A DNA stretch of 64,000 nucleotides. Source: an uncultured Sulfitobacter sp. (GTDB taxonomy: Bacteria > Pseudomonadota > Alphaproteobacteria > Rhodobacterales > Rhodobacteraceae). The stretch spans positions 124,001 through 188,000 of the forward strand of contig NZ_CANMQS010000007.1 of assembly GCF_947500075.1 (NCBI RefSeq), given 5' to 3'. Under the pieces are notes generated by a model, which was not told where the DNA came from, did not search any database, and saw nothing but the letters and a program-made list of their open reading frames with translations. Positions 47,965 to 57,475 of this stretch are shown here, piece by piece. A program made the position numbers and the translations under genes. Position 1 is the stretch's first letter. Each line of letters begins with the position of its first letter.

Positions 47965-50900
47965 GTGCGCCCTGCCCCGCGCAGCAACATTCCTGTGGTT
48001 AAGACCAAAGCACTTGGTTCTGTCGCCCTTTCCTTGCTACCCTGTCCCAACGCCGTTGCAGAGCCCGCGGGGGACACTGCAGTTTATCCGAATTGGACTG
48101 CCACCATAGAACGCTCGATTTTTGCATTCATCTGGAAATACTCCAAACGTGACCAACTGATCCTGCTGCTTGTCACGATCACATTGTTTCCATTGCTTTA
48201 TCTGACGCTTGAACTGCCCAAGCGGATCATCAATGACGCCATTGGGGCGGGCTCTCCGGTGGTGGATGTCTACGGCGTTCAGATGTCGCAGATCATGTTC
48301 CTGGGCCTTTTGTGCGGGCTGTTTCTGCTGTCGGTTTTTGTCCACGGCATCATGAAAATGCGCATCAACACGATGAAAGGTGTGCTGGCCGAACGGCTGT
48401 TGCGGCGCCTGCGCTATACGTTGATCGCCCGCATTTTGCGCTTCCCCGCCCCCTATTTTGAACGGACCTCGCAAGGGGAACTGGTGTCGATGGTCACCTC
48501 CGAATCTGAACCGATGGGCGGTTTGATGGGAGATGCGCTGGCCCAACCGGTGCTTCAGGCAGGGCAGATGCTGACCATTCTGGGGTTTCTGTTTTTCCAA
48601 TCCATCACCTTCGGCCTTGCCGCCTGCGCGCTGATCCCGTTGCAGGCTTGGCTGATCCCCCGTCTGCAAAGGCGCATCAACCTCTTGAACAAGAAACGCG
48701 TGCAACAGGTGCGCGCGCTGGCAGCGGAGATCGGGGAAGGCTCGGTCGGGGCGGCGTCCCTGCGCACCAATGGGGGCGTCCGCTACCGGATGGCGATGAT
48801 TTCCGACCGGTTGGGGCATCTTTATTTCATCCGGTTTGATATCTTCCAGAAGAAGTTCTTCATGAAGTTTATCAACAACTTCATCACACAGCTGACGCCA
48901 TTCTTTTTCTATTCCATCGGGGGCTACCTGACGATCAAGGGGGAGATCACCGTCGGCGCGCTGGTGGCCGCATTGGCCGCCTACAAGGATCTGTCCAGCC
49001 CGTGGAAAGAACTGCTGGCATACTACAACCAGACGCAGGACATGTCGCTGCGCTGGGACACGATCATGGAACGCTTCGCGCCCAAGGGCATGGTTGAAGC
49101 CCAGCTGTTCGACGGGGAGCCTGACGCCATCCCTGCCCTGAACGGTGACATCGAACTGGCAGGCGTCACGGTACGTGATGAAGACGGCAACCCCGTTCTG
49201 GAAGACCTGAACACTACGTTGCGCGCGGGCACGACCATCGGCATCACCGCCCCCAAAGACGAAGACCGCCGCGCTTTTGCCGAACTGCTGATCCGCGAAA
49301 TCCCGCCCGCCAGCGGGAAAGTGATGTTGAGCGGGCTCGATCTGGCGGAACTGCACCAAGGCGTGATCTCGGCCCGAATCGGGCATGCGACCTCCCGACC
49401 TGTGATGTTCATGGGCAGCTTTGGCGACAACGTCCTGATGCCGCTGAAACATGCGCCACAAAATGACCAAGGCGATCCCCGGCTCATGAAAGAGGCCGCC
49501 GGATCCGGCAACAGCCTTGATCCCGTTACAGCGGAATGGATTGACCCCTCTCTGGCCCGCATGGAAAGCACGCTGGAACTGCGCGACTGGTGGCTGGGGC
49601 TGGTAGAAGGCATGGGCCGTGGCAACGCGCTGTTCCGGCGCGGGTTGGATCAGCGTTTCAGCCCCGAAAGCTATCCCCGTCTGGCACGGCAACTGGTTGA
49701 TCTGCGCGCTGAACTGGCCGCCACCCTTTCGGACGCGGCGTTGTCGCAATACGTCCATTTCTTTGATGAAGATGCGTATAACCCGGCCCTGCCCGTGGGC
49801 GACAACCTGATGTTTGCCACGCCGCGTGTGCCGATCACGGTTGACCTGCTGTCAGGGCATCCGCACTTCATGCAGCTTCTTGTCGAATTCAATCTGGAAC
49901 AGGACCTGCTGCAACTGGCCGTCGACATGATCGACCTGCTGCGCCAGATTTTCGGCATGGACGGCACCGATCACCCGCTGTTCCGCAATCTGGGGCTGGA
50001 AGCGGAGAGCTATGAGAAAGGGGTCGATCTGGTCGCGAAGAAACGCAAGGATCTGCCGCTTTCATCTCAGGAAGAGGCCCATCTGATCGCCGTCCCCTTT
50101 GTCATATCGGCCGAGCGGATCGGGGCGGCTTTCCCTGAGAATATGAAGACGCGGGTGCTGTCCATGCGGCGCGACCATGGGCACGCTTTGCAGGAACGGA
50201 TGGATGACCTCTTTGCCCTCTTGCGCGCGGATGAATGCGTGCCGGGCCTGTCGGTTCTTGAAAACGCGCTCTATGGGAAAATCTCGGAAAGCGCGGGTTC
50301 CAAAGGGGATGAAGTCCGCCGTGTTGCGGCCAACCTGCTGATCGAAAAGGGGATCGACAGGCTTGTGCCAGGGCTGATCTTTGACATGCCGATCACCCTT
50401 GGCGGCAGTAACCTGCCTGCGCTTTATGCGGAATTGCTGGCGGTCAGCCGCGCTTCCATCAAACGGCCGGACATTCTGATACTGGATGCGGTGCTGGCCA
50501 GCTATGATGCGGACACGCAGCGCGCGCTGTTCGACAAGTTGCGTGATCTGCTGCCGGAAACCACGTTGATCTTCCTCAATACCGCGCATGAGGACATCAG
50601 CCGATTTGACACCCATTTTGAACTGCAACAGGGGCGCATCGTGGGCGACACGGCACAAAGTGACACAGGTGAAGAAGGCGGCGTTGGCGCGGATCTGGCC
50701 CGCAAGCTGGCCACCTTGGAACAAACCGATCTGTTCTCGGGCCTTGATCGGAAACAGCTGCGCCTGCTGGCGTTTGGCGCGCGCTGGTATAAGGCAAAAC
50801 CGGGGGAATACGTCTTTCACAAGGACGATGATCCCAGCGACGGCGCCTATGTGGTGGTGGAAGGCGAAGCAGACCTGCTGCTCCCGCAGAGCGGGGGGGA

Positions 50901-51108
50901 AGACACCCTCATCGGCACCATCGGGTCCGGCAAACTGGTGGGGGAGCTTGGCCTCATCCGCAATGTGCCGCGCGCGCTGGATATGAAAGCCGCGACCGAA
51001 CTGACCTGCCTGCGCATCGGCGCGGAAGAATTCCTCGCCGTGGTGGAGAACGACGCATCAACCGCCTACAAGCTGCTTCAAGTGGTTGCAGGCTACGTCA
51101 CGAACTAG
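47965..51108 (+). CDS. ABC exporter-like membrane protein with degenerate nucleotide-binding domain and C-terminal cyclic-nucleotide-binding domain
   Basis: 1047 aa; ABC type-1 TM region (FPAPYFERTSQGELVSMVTSESEPMGGLMGDAL), NBD-like ITLGGSNLPALYAELLAVSRASIKRPDILILDAVLASYDADTQRALFDKL, cNMP-like PGEYVFHKDDDPSDGAYVVVEGEADLLLP...GSGKLVGELGLIRNVPRALDMKAATELTCLRIGAEEF; N-terminal start uncertain. Confidence 0.88.
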   Translation: MRPAPRSNIPVVKTKALGSVALSLLPCPNAVAEPAGDTAVYPNWTATIERSIFAFIWKYSKRDQLILLLVTITLFPLLYLTLELPKRIINDAIGAGSPVVDVYGVQMSQIMFLGLLCGLFLLSVFVHGIMKMRINTMKGVLAERLLRRLRYTLIARILRFPAPYFERTSQGELVSMVTSESEPMGGLMGDALAQPVLQAGQMLTILGFLFFQSITFGLAACALIPLQAWLIPRLQRRINLLNKKRVQQVRALAAEIGEGSVGAASLRTNGGVRYRMAMISDRLGHLYFIRFDIFQKKFFMKFINNFITQLTPFFFYSIGGYLTIKGEITVGALVAALAAYKDLSSPWKELLAYYNQTQDMSLRWDTIMERFAPKGMVEAQLFDGEPDAIPALNGDIELAGVTVRDEDGNPVLEDLNTTLRAGTTIGITAPKDEDRRAFAELLIREIPPASGKVMLSGLDLAELHQGVISARIGHATSRPVMFMGSFGDNVLMPLKHAPQNDQGDPRLMKEAAGSGNSLDPVTAEWIDPSLARMESTLELRDWWLGLVEGMGRGNALFRRGLDQRFSPESYPRLARQLVDLRAELAATLSDAALSQYVHFFDEDAYNPALPVGDNLMFATPRVPITVDLLSGHPHFMQLLVEFNLEQDLLQLAVDMIDLLRQIFGMDGTDHPLFRNLGLEAESYEKGVDLVAKKRKDLPLSSQEEAHLIAVPFVISAERIGAAFPENMKTRVLSMRRDHGHALQERMDDLFALLRADECVPGLSVLENALYGKISESAGSKGDEVRRVAANLLIEKGIDRLVPGLIFDMPITLGGSNLPALYAELLAVSRASIKRPDILILDAVLASYDADTQRALFDKLRDLLPETTLIFLNTAHEDISRFDTHFELQQGRIVGDTAQSDTGEEGGVGADLARKLATLEQTDLFSGLDRKQLRLLAFGARWYKAKPGEYVFHKDDDPSDGAYVVVEGEADLLLPQSGGEDTLIGTIGSGKLVGELGLIRNVPRALDMKAATELTCLRIGAEEFLAVVENDASTAYKLLQVVAGYVTN

Positions 51109-51155
51109 GACCAGCGCACCGCGCGCAACGGCGGCGCGCTGGCATAATGCGCCCG

Positions 51156-52133
51156 TTACCCGCCCGCGATCTGCTTGGCTTTCTCCACCAGCACTTCGGC
51201 CTGACGGATCGACGCATAATCAATCAACCGTCCATCCAGGCTGACCGCTCCTTTGCCTGCGGCTTCGGCTTCTGCCATGGCTTCCAGAATGCGTTTTGCC
51301 TTGGTGATCTCCGCTTCCGACGGGCTCATCACCTCGTTTGCCAGCGCGATCTGGCTGGGGTGGATGGCCCATTTACCTTCACATCCCAGCACTGCGGCGC
51401 GATACGCGGCTGCCTTGTACCCCTCAGGGTCCTGAAAATCACCAAACGGCCCGTCAATTGGACGCAAACCATTGGCACGCGCGGCCACCACCATCCGGGC
51501 CAGCGCATAGTGCCACATGTCGCCCCAATGGGTGTCCCGGCTGCCGTCAGCAGCAGGGTCGGTCAGCACGGCGTAATTCTCATTCACCCCGCCAATGACC
51601 GTGGTGCGCGCGCGGGTGGAGGCGGCATAATCCGCCACACCGAAATGCAGGCTTTCATTCCGCTTGGATGCGCCCGCAATTTCCGAGATGTTCTGCATCC
51701 CCAAAGCGGTCTCGATGATATGCTCGAACCCGATGCGTTTTTTGTAGCCCTTGGCGTCTTCGATCTGCGTCACCATCATGTCGACGGCATAGACATCCGC
51801 CGCCGTGCCGACCTTGGGTACCATGATCAGATCAAGCCGCTCGCCCGCTTGTTCCACCACGTCAACCACGTCACGGTACATGTAATGTGTGTCCAGCCCG
51901 TTGATCCGAATCGACATGGATTTGGTGCCCCAGTCGATTTCATTCAGCGCCTTGATGATGTTCTTGCGCGCCTGTTCTTTCTCGTCCGGCGCCACCGCAT
52001 CCTCAAGATCAAGAAAGATCACATCAACATCAGATTTCGCAGCCTTTTCAAACATTTCTGGCTGACTGCCGGGCACGGCCAGTTCAGAACGGTTCAGGCG
52101 GCCGGGGGCCTGTTCGACGGGGTGGAATGACAT
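51156..52133 (-). CDS. mcl: Malyl-CoA/beta-methylmalyl-CoA lyase (HpcH/HpaI aldolase, CitE-like family)
   Basis: RSELAVPGSQPEMFEKAAKSDVDVIFLDLEDAVAPDEKEQARKNI; IGFEHIIETALGMQNISEIA; EGKWAIHPSQI. Confidence 0.88.
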   Translation of the reverse strand: MSFHPVEQAPGRLNRSELAVPGSQPEMFEKAAKSDVDVIFLDLEDAVAPDEKEQARKNIIKALNEIDWGTKSMSIRINGLDTHYMYRDVVDVVEQAGERLDLIMVPKVGTAADVYAVDMMVTQIEDAKGYKKRIGFEHIIETALGMQNISEIAGASKRNESLHFGVADYAASTRARTTVIGGVNENYAVLTDPAADGSRDTHWGDMWHYALARMVVAARANGLRPIDGPFGDFQDPEGYKAAAYRAAVLGCEGKWAIHPSQIALANEVMSPSEAEITKAKRILEAMAEAEAAGKGAVSLDGRLIDYASIRQAEVLVEKAKQIAGG

Positions 52134-52213
52134 GATCTGCTGCCTTTCTAGCAAGTAATAATATTGCGGCAGATAGGTTGAGAATGAACGATTATGTCAA
52201 GGAGAGTTTCGGT

Positions 52214-52879
52214 CTATCTGGGTATACCGTCGCCCTGATCCCGCTCAAGCGCCAGCCGGGAGGAGTAGTAAAACGCGATGGCCTGCGCCCGGTTTTTGAC
52301 CGACAGTTTTTCAAAGAGGTTGGACAGGTGAAACTTCACCGTGTTGATCGAAATCGACAGCTCTTTGGCCAGCTCGCGGTTCGTCAGCCCCTTTGACAGC
52401 GCCTCCAGCATGACCCGTTCCTTGCGGGACAATTGATGGATCGGATCTGACTGCAACTCCCGCACATCGAGGAAGGGAAACACCATCTTTCCCGCCGCAA
52501 CGTCCATGCAGGTTTCCAGCAACGTCTCCGCCGCGCTGGATCGCGGGGCAAAGGCCGCCGCACCTGCCGTCATCGCGAGACGCGGCAAATCGCCGGTATC
52601 CTCGGCATAGACCACCACCCGCGGTGCATTGGCCTGATCGCGCAGCACTTCGATCAGCTTCGCGCCGCCCAGCGCCGGCAGGTTCCAGTCAATCACGCCA
52701 ATCTGCACCGGCACCCGCATGACCGTGCCCAGAAACCCTTCCGCCGTGGCCGATGTGGCCACCAGAGAGAATCGCGGATCACGGTCAATAATCTCTGACA
52801 GGGCCGACAGAACCAGCGGATTGCTGTCCGCCAGCATAATCCCAATCGGCGCCCCAGAATCGTTAACACTTTGATTCAT
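52214..52879 (-). CDS. LuxR/NarL-type response regulator (REC-like + HTH)
   Basis: N-terminal REC-like domain; LSRKERVMLEALSKGLTNRELAKELSISINTVKFHLSNLFEKLSVKNRAQAIAFY HTH. Confidence 0.88.
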   Translation of the reverse strand: MNQSVNDSGAPIGIMLADSNPLVLSALSEIIDRDPRFSLVATSATAEGFLGTVMRVPVQIGVIDWNLPALGGAKLIEVLRDQANAPRVVVYAEDTGDLPRLAMTAGAAAFAPRSSAAETLLETCMDVAAGKMVFPFLDVRELQSDPIHQLSRKERVMLEALSKGLTNRELAKELSISINTVKFHLSNLFEKLSVKNRAQAIAFYYSSRLALERDQGDGIPR

Positions 52880-52900
52880 ATTTACTTATTCCAATTTACT

Positions 52901-52984
52901 ACCCATTTGGGTGGCTTCACAAACGGTATACAATGGTATTTTTACACCTTTGGGTGGGTAAATCCCCACCCATATAGATACCCA
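52901..52984. promoter_or_regulatory. Cluster of TGGGT/ACCCA boxes upstream of the serine-cycle operon
   Basis: ACCCA-TT-TGGGT (52901-52912), TGGGTGGG-TAAATC-CCCACCCA (52951-52972), ACCCA (52980-52984); TTTGGGTGG directly repeated at 52906 and 52949. Confidence 0.55.
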
Positions 52985-53086
52985 AAAGCAGGAGTAAGGG
53001 GCGTTGTGGTAAATGTCCACGCCCATATGGTTCCTCTCAACCCTGCGAAATGACCGTTGTCTTCCGCAGGAACAGGAGGAGCCCAC

Positions 53087-54334
53087 ATGACCAACGTATC
53101 CATCTTTCCACAACTCGACATTCCCCAGACCATCGCAGCCGGTCCCGGACCTGGCAACACCGATGCCCGCGTGCTGGCGCGGTTCGCAGGTGCAGGTTTA
53201 GCGGATCACATGCACCCGGATGTCCTGCGTGGCATGGTCGAATGCAAGCAGATGCTGCGCGAGGTCATGGGCACCGACAACATCCACACCTACGGCGTCG
53301 CCGGGACGGGGTGGAGCGGTCTGGACGTGATGTTCAGCGCCGTGATGCCCGGCGACAGTGTCGTGATGTTCGTCAATGGCACGTTCTCCGGCATCGACGG
53401 GCTGACCGTCCGGATGAAAGCCGCCACCGCTGAGGAACTCGCCGCCAACCCCATGGATCCGCAGCCCGCCAGCGTGACAATCATCAATGTGCCCCATGGC
53501 CAGTCCGTCACGGCCGAGATCGTGGACAAGGCGCTCGCCACGCACAAACCAAAATGGGCCGCGATGGCGCATTGGGAAACCGGTTCAGGCCGGGTGAATG
53601 ACATCCAAGGGTTCTCCGATGCTTGCGAGGCGCATGGCGCAATGGGACTGGTCGATGCCGTCTCCTCGCTCGGCGTGGAAAACTTCCGCATTGACGACTA
53701 CCCCGGTGTGCACGGCTGGGCCTCCTGCCCGCAAAAAGGCATCTGCTGCCTGCCGCTGACCTATGCACCGGTGTCCTTCACCGATCGCTACATCGACACC
53801 CTCAAGCAGACCGGCACCCGCACCTTTGTGCACCACCCGATCCTTGAGGCGCGCCATTGGGGCATCATCGACGGTCAGGACGTGGCAACCGGCACCTATC
53901 ACCGCACCCACAGCGCCTACGCCGTTGCCGCCTTCCACGAAGCGCTGCGCATCACCCTGCAACAGACCGTTGCCCAGCGCGCCAAGGATTACGCTTTCCA
54001 TGAAGCCGCGCTGAAGGAGGCTGTCACCGCGATGGGCTGTGACGTGACCTCCAACATGACATCGCTGATTGTCCTCAACCTGCCCGAAGACATGGCAGGC
54101 CGCGAGATGGAACTGGTGCAGCATTGCCGCGCGCAGAATTTCGGCATCTGGCCCACCCTGTCCGAACCCGTGCAGGTGCGCATCGGCATCCTGAACCTGC
54201 TGAACGAAGCCGCCATCACCGATATCGTCACCCGCTTCGGCGATGCGATGCGCGCACTTGGGGTCACCTTTGATCAGGCCGACGTGACCGCCGCACTGGA
54301 TCGTCATTACCGCCGGGCCATCGCCGCCGAATAA
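53087..54334 (+). CDS. Class V aminotransferase, probable serine--glyoxylate aminotransferase
   Basis: [80 protein letters not shown] (PLP Lys); operon context. Confidence 0.8.
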   Translation: MTNVSIFPQLDIPQTIAAGPGPGNTDARVLARFAGAGLADHMHPDVLRGMVECKQMLREVMGTDNIHTYGVAGTGWSGLDVMFSAVMPGDSVVMFVNGTFSGIDGLTVRMKAATAEELAANPMDPQPASVTIINVPHGQSVTAEIVDKALATHKPKWAAMAHWETGSGRVNDIQGFSDACEAHGAMGLVDAVSSLGVENFRIDDYPGVHGWASCPQKGICCLPLTYAPVSFTDRYIDTLKQTGTRTFVHHPILEARHWGIIDGQDVATGTYHRTHSAYAVAAFHEALRITLQQTVAQRAKDYAFHEAALKEAVTAMGCDVTSNMTSLIVLNLPEDMAGREMELVQHCRAQNFGIWPTLSEPVQVRIGILNLLNEAAITDIVTRFGDAMRALGVTFDQADVTAALDRHYRRAIAAE

Positions 54335-54368
54335 CGCCCGCAACGTCATACCTTTGGGAGGAGGGAAG

Positions 54369-55568
54369 ATGGACATTCACGAATATCAAGCCAAGGAAGT
54401 GCTCTCCAATTTCGGGGTGGCCGTGCCGGACGGCGCGCTCGCCTATAGCCCCGAACAGGCCGCCTACCGCGCCCGCGAGTTGGGCGGGGAGCGGTGGGTC
54501 GTCAAGGCGCAGGTCCACGCCGGTGGGCGCGGCAAGGCAGGCGGTGTCAAAGTCTGCGCCAGCGACGTTGAGATCCATGATGCCACCGACGCGATGTTCG
54601 GCCAGAAGCTGGTCACGCATCAAACCGGCCCCGAAGGCAAAGGCATCTACCGCGTCTATGTTGAGGCCGCTGTGCCGATTGATCGGGAAATCTACCTCGG
54701 TTTCGTACTGGACCGGACATCGCAACGGGTGATGATTGTCGCCAGTGCAGAAGGCGGGATGGAGATTGAGGATATCTCGGCCGACAAACCCGAGAGCATC
54801 GTGCGTGCGACCGTCGAACCCGCCGTGGGCCTGCGCGAATTTCAGTGCCGTCAGATCGCCTTCAAACTGGGGATCGAAGCGTCGCTGGTCCAGCAGATGG
54901 TACGCACCCTGCAAGGCTGCTACCGCGCGTTCACCGAACTGGATGCCACCATGGTAGAGATCAATCCCCTTGTGGTGACTACAGACAACCGCGTCATCGC
55001 GCTGGACGCCAAAATGACCTTTGATGACAACGCGCTCTTCCGCCATCCACAGATCAGCGAGCTGCGCGACAAGTCCCAGGAAGATCCGCGTGAAAGCCGC
55101 GCGGCGGACCGTGGCCTGAACTACGTGGGTCTTGACGGTAACATCGGCTGCATCGTGAACGGTGCGGGTCTGGCGATGGCCACGATGGACACCATCAAAC
55201 TCGCCGGGGGGGAGCCTGCGAACTTCCTCGACATCGGCGGCGGCGCCACGCCTGAGCGTGTGGCCAAAGCCTTCCGCCTCGTCCTGTCGGACAAGAACGT
55301 ACAGGCCATTCTGGTGAACATCTTTGCAGGCATCAACCGCTGCGACTGGGTCGCCCAGGGGGTGGTGCAGGCGTTGCAGGACGTTGATGTGGACGTGCCC
55401 GTTGTCGTGCGCCTTGCGGGCACGAATGTGGAAGAAGGCCAGAAGATCCTCGCTCAATCCGGCCTGCCGATCATCCGCGCCGCCACCCTGAACGAAGCCG
55501 CCGAACGCGCCGTGGGCGCGTGGAAGAACGATCTGGCGCAAGCCACCAACGTGAGGGCCGTATCATGA
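54369..55568 (+). CDS. mtkA: Malate--CoA ligase subunit beta (SucC/MtkA family)
   Basis: [61 protein letters not shown]; serine-cycle neighbourhood favours MtkA over SucC. Confidence 0.85.
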   Translation: MDIHEYQAKEVLSNFGVAVPDGALAYSPEQAAYRARELGGERWVVKAQVHAGGRGKAGGVKVCASDVEIHDATDAMFGQKLVTHQTGPEGKGIYRVYVEAAVPIDREIYLGFVLDRTSQRVMIVASAEGGMEIEDISADKPESIVRATVEPAVGLREFQCRQIAFKLGIEASLVQQMVRTLQGCYRAFTELDATMVEINPLVVTTDNRVIALDAKMTFDDNALFRHPQISELRDKSQEDPRESRAADRGLNYVGLDGNIGCIVNGAGLAMATMDTIKLAGGEPANFLDIGGGATPERVAKAFRLVLSDKNVQAILVNIFAGINRCDWVAQGVVQALQDVDVDVPVVVRLAGTNVEEGQKILAQSGLPIIRAATLNEAAERAVGAWKNDLAQATNVRAVS

Positions 55569-56452
55569 GCATTCTGATTGAGCGCGACACCAAAGTCATC
55601 GTGCAGGGCATTACCGGCAAAATGGCCCGGTTCCACACCAAGGACATGCTGACCTATGGTACCAATGTCGTGGGAGGCGTGGTGCCCGGCAAGGGCGGTG
55701 AAACGGTTGAAGGTGTGCCCGTCTTCGACACGGTTGAGGACGCCGTTGCCGCGACAGGCGCCGAAGCCTCGCTGGTTTTCGTGCCGCCCCCCTTTGCCGC
55801 CGACAGCATCATGGAAGCCGCAGATGCGGGCATCCGCTATTGCGTCTGCATCACCGATGGCATTCCCGCGCAGGACATGATCCGGGTCAAACGCTACATG
55901 TACCGCTACCCCAAGGAACGCCGCATGGTGCTGACCGGGCCGAATTGTGCAGGCACCATCAGCCCCGGCAAAGCGATGCTGGGCATCATGCCGGGTCACA
56001 TCTACCTGCAAGGTAATGTGGGTATCGTGGGCCGCTCCGGCACGCTGGGCTATGAGGCCGCGGCACAGCTCAAGGAACGCGGCATCGGGGTCTCTACCTC
56101 CGTCGGCATCGGCGGGGACCCGATCAACGGCTCCTCTTTCCGCGACATTCTGGAGCGGTTTGAACAGGACCCTGACACCCATGTCATCGCTTTGATTGGT
56201 GAAATCGGCGGCCCGCAGGAAGCCGAAGCGGCGGAGTATATCCGCGACCACATCTCCAAACCCGTCGTCGCCTATGTGGCTGGTCTGACCGCCCCGAAGG
56301 GCCGCACGATGGGGCACGCCGGCGCGATCATCTCCGCCTTTGGGGAAAGCGCGTCTGAGAAAGTTGAAATCCTCTCTGCTGCGGGTGTGACCGTGGCCGA
56401 AAACCCCGCCGTGATCGGCGAAACAATTGCAAAAGTGATGGAGGCCGCGTGA
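55565..56452 (+). CDS. mtkB: Malate--CoA ligase subunit alpha (SucD/MtkB family)
   Basis: [59 protein letters not shown] overlap with mtkA. Confidence 0.85.
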   Translation: MSILIERDTKVIVQGITGKMARFHTKDMLTYGTNVVGGVVPGKGGETVEGVPVFDTVEDAVAATGAEASLVFVPPPFAADSIMEAADAGIRYCVCITDGIPAQDMIRVKRYMYRYPKERRMVLTGPNCAGTISPGKAMLGIMPGHIYLQGNVGIVGRSGTLGYEAAAQLKERGIGVSTSVGIGGDPINGSSFRDILERFEQDPDTHVIALIGEIGGPQEAEAAEYIRDHISKPVVAYVAGLTAPKGRTMGHAGAIISAFGESASEKVEILSAAGVTVAENPAVIGETIAKVMEAA

Positions 56453-57426
56453 TGGCTGTGAAACCCAATATCCTTGTGACCCGCCGCTGGCCCGCTGTTG
56501 TTGAACAAAAGCTGGCCGAAACCTACAACGTGGAACTCAACCGCTCTGACCGCCCGTTGTCGCCGTCGGACTTCCGCGATGCGATTGGCCGCTTTGACGC
56601 GGTGCTGCCCACCGTGACGGACAAGATCGGGCCAGAAGCGCTGGATGTGCCGCGTGCCCAGACCAAGATCCTTGCCAACTACGGCGTGGGGTTCAATCAC
56701 ATCGACGTGGACACCGCCGCACGGCGGGGGATCGCAATCACCAACACGCCCGATGTCCTGTCCGAATGCACCGCTGATCTGGCGATGACGCTGATGCTGA
56801 TGGTCGCTCGCCGGGCGGGGGACGGCGAACGTGAATTGCGCGCAGGCAACTGGACAGGCTGGCGGCCCACGCATCTGGTGGGCACCAAAGTGTCGGGCAA
56901 AACGCTGGGCATCATCGGCTTTGGCCGCATCGGCCAGCAGATGGCGCGGCGCGCGCATTTCGGCTTTGGGATGGATATCGTCGTCTACAACCGCTCTGCG
57001 GTCGATCCGGCGGTGCTGGCGCAATACAACGCACGGCAGGTCGACACGATTGAAACCCTGCTGCCGCAGTGCGACTTCGTCTCCCTCCACTGCCCCGGCG
57101 GGGCGGAGAACCGGAACATGATCAACTCAGCCCGTCTCGATCTGATGAAAGAAGATGCCTTCCTGATCAACACCGCCCGTGGTGAGGTCGTGAACGAAAG
57201 CGCACTGGCGCAGGCCTTGATGTTTGACACCATCGGCGGTGCCGCGCTCGACGTGTTCGAAGCCGAACCCCGGATCAATCCGATGCTTGCCCAATGCGAC
57301 AATCTGGTGATGCTGCCCCACCTTGGCAGCGCCACACGGGAAGCGCGTGAGGCGATGGGGTTCCGGGTCCTCGACAACCTCAACGACTTCTTCGAAGGTG
57401 CCGCCCCCCGCGACCTTGTCGCCTGA
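56452..57426 (+). CDS. D-2-hydroxyacid dehydrogenase (glyoxylate/hydroxypyruvate reductase)
   Basis: TLGIIGFGRIGQQMARRAHFGFGMDIVVYNRS; INTARGEVVNESALAQAL; VMLPHLGSATREAREAMG. Confidence 0.9.
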   Translation: MAVKPNILVTRRWPAVVEQKLAETYNVELNRSDRPLSPSDFRDAIGRFDAVLPTVTDKIGPEALDVPRAQTKILANYGVGFNHIDVDTAARRGIAITNTPDVLSECTADLAMTLMLMVARRAGDGERELRAGNWTGWRPTHLVGTKVSGKTLGIIGFGRIGQQMARRAHFGFGMDIVVYNRSAVDPAVLAQYNARQVDTIETLLPQCDFVSLHCPGGAENRNMINSARLDLMKEDAFLINTARGEVVNESALAQALMFDTIGGAALDVFEAEPRINPMLAQCDNLVMLPHLGSATREAREAMGFRVLDNLNDFFEGAAPRDLVA

Positions 57427-57449
57427 TCGGAGCCTCCATAGCGAAACAG

Positions 57450-57475
57450 AAGGGGGCCAAAGCGCCCCCTTTTTC
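57450..57475. terminator. Bidirectional rho-independent terminator between convergent genes
   Basis: AAGGGGGC...GCCCCCTTTTT hairpin. Confidence 0.8.

Noticed and set aside
48037-49758. 573-aa minus-strand ORF inside the ABC/cNMP gene, and similar long antisense ORFs (4519-6030, 23291-25081, 29079-30293, 38698-40011, 44603-45589, 61380-62909)
   Set aside because: Shadow ORFs typical of GC-rich coding DNA; low-complexity His/Arg/Gln-rich translations with no family motifs, opposite genes with clear homology
54369-56452. Annotation as housekeeping succinyl-CoA synthetase sucCD
   Set aside because: Same protein family, but operon neighbours (malyl-CoA lyase, aminotransferase, hydroxypyruvate reductase) favour malate-CoA ligase; TCA-cycle neighbours are absent
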